Origin: Actinomycetes bacterium
GTDB lineage: Bacteria > Actinomycetota > Actinomycetes > Mycobacteriales > Micromonosporaceae
NCBI GenBank assembly: GCA_023402505.1
Contig: JAEYGD010000063.1
Coordinates: 1-6,999 of the forward strand
Direction: 5' to 3'
Length of the DNA stretch: 6,999 nt
Shown one piece after another: positions 5,605-6,999 of the stretch. The notes under the pieces are model-generated. The model made no database searches and was not told the DNA's origin. It worked only from the letters and a program-made list of their open reading frames with translations. Positions within the stretch are counted from its first letter, which is position 1. Each line of letters begins with the position of its first letter. A program made the translations under genes and the position numbers.

Positions 5605-5634
5605 ACTCTAACAGCCCGGTCCCGGTCCGGGCAG
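5605..5634 (-). promoter_or_regulatory. Candidate promoter for secY
   Basis: On the minus strand CTGCCC (5634-5629) is followed 18 nt later by TAGAGT (5610-5605), about 90 nt before the secY start. The -10 is good for an actinobacterium and the -35 is poor. An alternative -10, TAATAT (5668-5663), lies further up but without a -35 of note. The pair follows the hairpin after rplO, which fits a fresh start of transcription for secY-adk. Confidence 0.4.
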
Positions 5635-5692
5635 GTGTGCCCGGCTACATAAACCGATTCCGATATTACCGGGAGCACACGCCCCAGGTAGA

Positions 5693-5736
5693 CCATGGCG
5701 CCCGCCAGTTGACGGACAACTGGACGGGCGCCATGG
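5693..5736 (-). terminator. Long hairpin after rplO, likely terminator or processing site
   Basis: CCATGGCGCCCG (5693-5704) pairs perfectly with CGGGCGCCATGG (5725-5736). Inside it CCAGTTG (5705-5711) pairs with CAACTGG (5717-5723), leaving a 5-nt loop and one bulged A (5724). The 19 base pairs start 10 nt after the rplO stop. No U-tract follows on the transcribed strand, as is common for terminators in high-GC actinobacteria. It probably ends or reduces transcription of the upstream ribosomal genes before secY. RNA processing or 3'-end stabilisation is the alternative. Confidence 0.65.
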
Positions 5737-5745
5737 CGTATCGAC

Positions 5746-6189
5746 CTACAGCTCCGTGACCGAACCACCGGCGGCGGTGATCTTCTCCTTGGCCGACGCG
5801 CTGAACGCGTGCGCCGACACCTGGAGCGCCACCCCACCGAGGTCGCCGGTCCCGAGCACCTTGACCGGCTGGCCCTTGCGGACCGCACCGGACTCGACCA
5901 GCTCGACCGGACCGACCTGGCCGCCGTTCGGGAACAGCTCGGCGAGCCGGTCCAGGTTGACGACCTGGAAAGTCACCTTGAACTTGTTCTTGAAGCCCTT
6001 CATCTTCGGCAGGCGCATGTGGATGGGCATCTGCCCACCCTCGAACGCCGCCGAGATGTTCTTGCGGGCCTTCGAGCCCTTGGTACCGCGACCGGCGGTC
6101 TTGCCCTTGGAGCCCTCACCGCGACCCACCCGGGTCTTCTCGGTCTTGGCACCGGGCGCCGGGCGCAGGTGGTGGACCTTGATCGTCAT
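5746..6189 (-). CDS. rplO: 50S ribosomal protein L15
   Basis: L15 is a late-assembling 50S protein that threads a long basic extension into 23S rRNA. The 147-residue product has the Gly/Lys/Arg-rich N-terminal arm (residues 18-45, with GRGEGSKGKTAGRGTKGSK) and the conserved GGQMPIHMRLPKMKGFKN block (51-68). The C-terminal globular domain has the L15 signature from KVLGTGDLGG (110-119) to ITAAGG (137-142). The ATG at 6189-6187 shares its A with the rpmD TAA stop, and GAGGAGGT (6203-6196) lies inside the last rpmD codons at good spacing, so translation of the two is coupled. It is the last gene before the hairpin at 5693-5736. Confidence 0.98.
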   Translation of the reverse strand: MTIKVHHLRPAPGAKTEKTRVGRGEGSKGKTAGRGTKGSKARKNISAAFEGGQMPIHMRLPKMKGFKNKFKVTFQVVNLDRLAELFPNGGQVGPVELVESGAVRKGQPVKVLGTGDLGGVALQVSAHAFSASAKEKITAAGGSVTEL

Positions 6190-6371
6190 TACTCGACCTC
6201 CTCGACCTTCACGAGGTGGTTGACCGTGAAGATCATGCCGCGGATCTCCGGACGGTCCTCCTTGACCACCACGTCGTTGATCCGCTTGAGGCCGAGCGAA
6301 CGCAGCGAGTCACGCTGGTTGCGCTTGGCCCCGATGTCGGACCGGACCTGGGTGACCTTCAGGCGAGCCAT
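6189..6371 (-). CDS. rpmD: 50S ribosomal protein L30
   Basis: L30 is a small 50S protein contacting 23S rRNA domains II and V. The 60-residue product reads MARLKVTQVRSDIGAKRNQR, then SLGLKRINDVVVKEDRPEIR, then GMIFTVNHLVKVEEVE. That is the usual length and the beta-alpha-beta core of the family, with the typical LGLKR and GMI...V motifs. The ATG at 6371-6369 shares its A with the rpsE TGA stop, and GGAGG (6386-6382) lies 10 nt upstream inside the end of rpsE. The open frame continues far upstream to an ATG at 6560, but that part is only a shadow of rpsE. Position between rpsE and rplO is the canonical spc order. Confidence 0.98.
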   Translation of the reverse strand: MARLKVTQVRSDIGAKRNQRDSLRSLGLKRINDVVVKEDRPEIRGMIFTVNHLVKVEEVE

Positions 6372-6985
6372 CAGGACGCCACCTCCGCCCGCGACGCCAG
6401 CATGGCCGCCGGCGCGACGTCCTCGACCGGCAGGCCACGACGGGCCGCGACGGCCTCCGGGGACTCCAGCCCCTTCAGCGCCGCCACCGTGGCGTGCACG
6501 ATGTTGATCGGGTTGGACGACCCGAGGCTCTTGGAGAGCACGTCGTGGATACCCGCGCACTCCAGCACGGCGCGCACCGGACCACCGGCGATGACGCCCG
6601 TACCGGCCGAGGCCGGCTTGAGCAGCACGACGCCGGCGGCGTCCTCGCCCTGCACCGGGTGCGGGATCGACTGACCGATCCGCGGCACCTTGAAGAAGTG
6701 CTTCTTGGCCTCCTCGACGCCCTTGGCGATCGCCGCGGGCACCTCCTTGGCCTTTCCGTAGCCCACACCGACGGTGCCGTCGCCGTCGCCCACGATCACC
6801 AGGGCGGTGAAGCTGAAGCGACGACCGCCCTTCACGACCTTGGCGACGCGGTTGATCGCGACGACCCGCTCGAGGTGCGGGGTCTTCTCGACGGGCGCGT
6901 TTCCGCGGCCGCCCTCACGGCGGTTGTCGCGGCGACCACCCTCGTTGCCACCGGACCCGCCGCCACGGCGCTGTTGACCTGGCAT
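6371..6985 (-). CDS. rpsE: 30S ribosomal protein S5
   Basis: S5 helps hold the mRNA entry path and decoding accuracy of the 30S subunit. The 204-residue protein is longer than the roughly 167-residue E. coli form because of a Gly/Arg/Asn-rich N-terminal extension (residues 1-30), common in actinobacteria. The dsRNA-binding-like N-domain follows, with the S5 signature at 53-82 including RRFSFTALVIVGDGDGTVGV and GYGKAKEV. The C-domain spans about 110-175 with GGPVRAVLECAGIHDVLSKS and NPINIVHATVAALKGL. A further tail of about 25 residues ends the protein. The ATG at 6985-6983 is preceded by AAGGAAGG 6 nt upstream. rplR would be expected just beyond the right edge. Confidence 0.98.
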   Translation of the reverse strand: MPGQQRRGGGSGGNEGGRRDNRREGGRGNAPVEKTPHLERVVAINRVAKVVKGGRRFSFTALVIVGDGDGTVGVGYGKAKEVPAAIAKGVEEAKKHFFKVPRIGQSIPHPVQGEDAAGVVLLKPASAGTGVIAGGPVRAVLECAGIHDVLSKSLGSSNPINIVHATVAALKGLESPEAVAARRGLPVEDVAPAAMLASRAEVAS

Positions 6986-6999
6986 CAGCAGCCTTCCTT

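Noticed and set aside
2324..5611. A 1095-codon open frame on the plus strand, antisense to secY, adk and map
   Set aside because: It lies opposite three unmistakable genes. Its translation is Arg/Asp/His/Gln/Val-rich with no domain, typical of the antisense frame of GC-rich codons where stops are rare. The intergenic gaps just happen not to contain stops in this frame.
5614..5632. Short GCCCGG/CCGGGC inverted repeat within the secY promoter spacer
   Set aside because: Six-base G/C pairings are frequent by chance in this composition, and there is no supporting context.
5645..5650. ATG directly followed by TAG in the secY leader, a minimal start-stop element
   Set aside because: It has no clear ribosome binding site and a six-base match is expected by chance. 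It would lie only a few bases from the 5' end if TAATAT were the -10.
6986..6999. Possible end of rplR, with its TGA overlapping the rpsE ATG as TGATG
   Set aside because: Only 14 bases remain and the implied C-terminus (KEGC) does not resemble the usual L18 end. The rplR stop is more likely beyond the window.

Overview
The window is high-GC DNA in which every real gene reads on the minus strand. It carries the downstream half of the bacterial spc ribosomal-protein operon followed by the start of the alpha operon. In transcription order (right to left) the genes are rpsE, rpmD, rplO, secY, adk, map, a small DUF1707-type membrane protein, infA, rpmJ, rpsM, rpsK and the first 27 codons of rpsD. 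The gene order, the G/C-rich third codon positions, the 37-residue zinc-ribbon L36 and the sequence character of SecY and IF1 point to an actinobacterium. My best guess is family Micromonosporaceae (Micromonospora or Salinispora relatives), from memory of similar proteins and not from a search.

Layout. Positions 6999-5746 hold the tightly packed rpsE-rpmD-rplO block, whose stop and start codons overlap. A long, nearly perfect hairpin (5693-5736) follows rplO, then a leader of about 180 nt with promoter-like hexamers precedes secY, which appears to start at TTG. secY and adk abut exactly (TAG directly followed by ATG). map follows after 84 nt that contain another TAGAGT-type -10 candidate. A 198-nt spacer with a 9-bp hairpin then leads to the DUF1707 protein, the only gene here that is not standard housekeeping. 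A 231-nt spacer with a candidate promoter and a small palindrome leads to infA, rpmJ, a structured 272-nt spacer, and rpsM-rpsK-rpsD.

Function. The cluster joins ribosome assembly (S5, L30, L15, L36, S13, S11, S4), translation initiation (IF1), protein export (SecY), N-terminal methionine removal (MetAP) and adenine nucleotide balance (Adk). The hairpins and promoter candidates divide it into probable sub-operons: rpsE-rpmD-rplO, secY-adk(-map), possibly map-DUF1707, and infA-rpmJ-rpsM-rpsK-rpsD. I see no CRISPR, mobile element, tRNA, rRNA or new defence-type system. The items most worth a second look are the non-coding junctions and the DUF1707 gene with its internal repeat.
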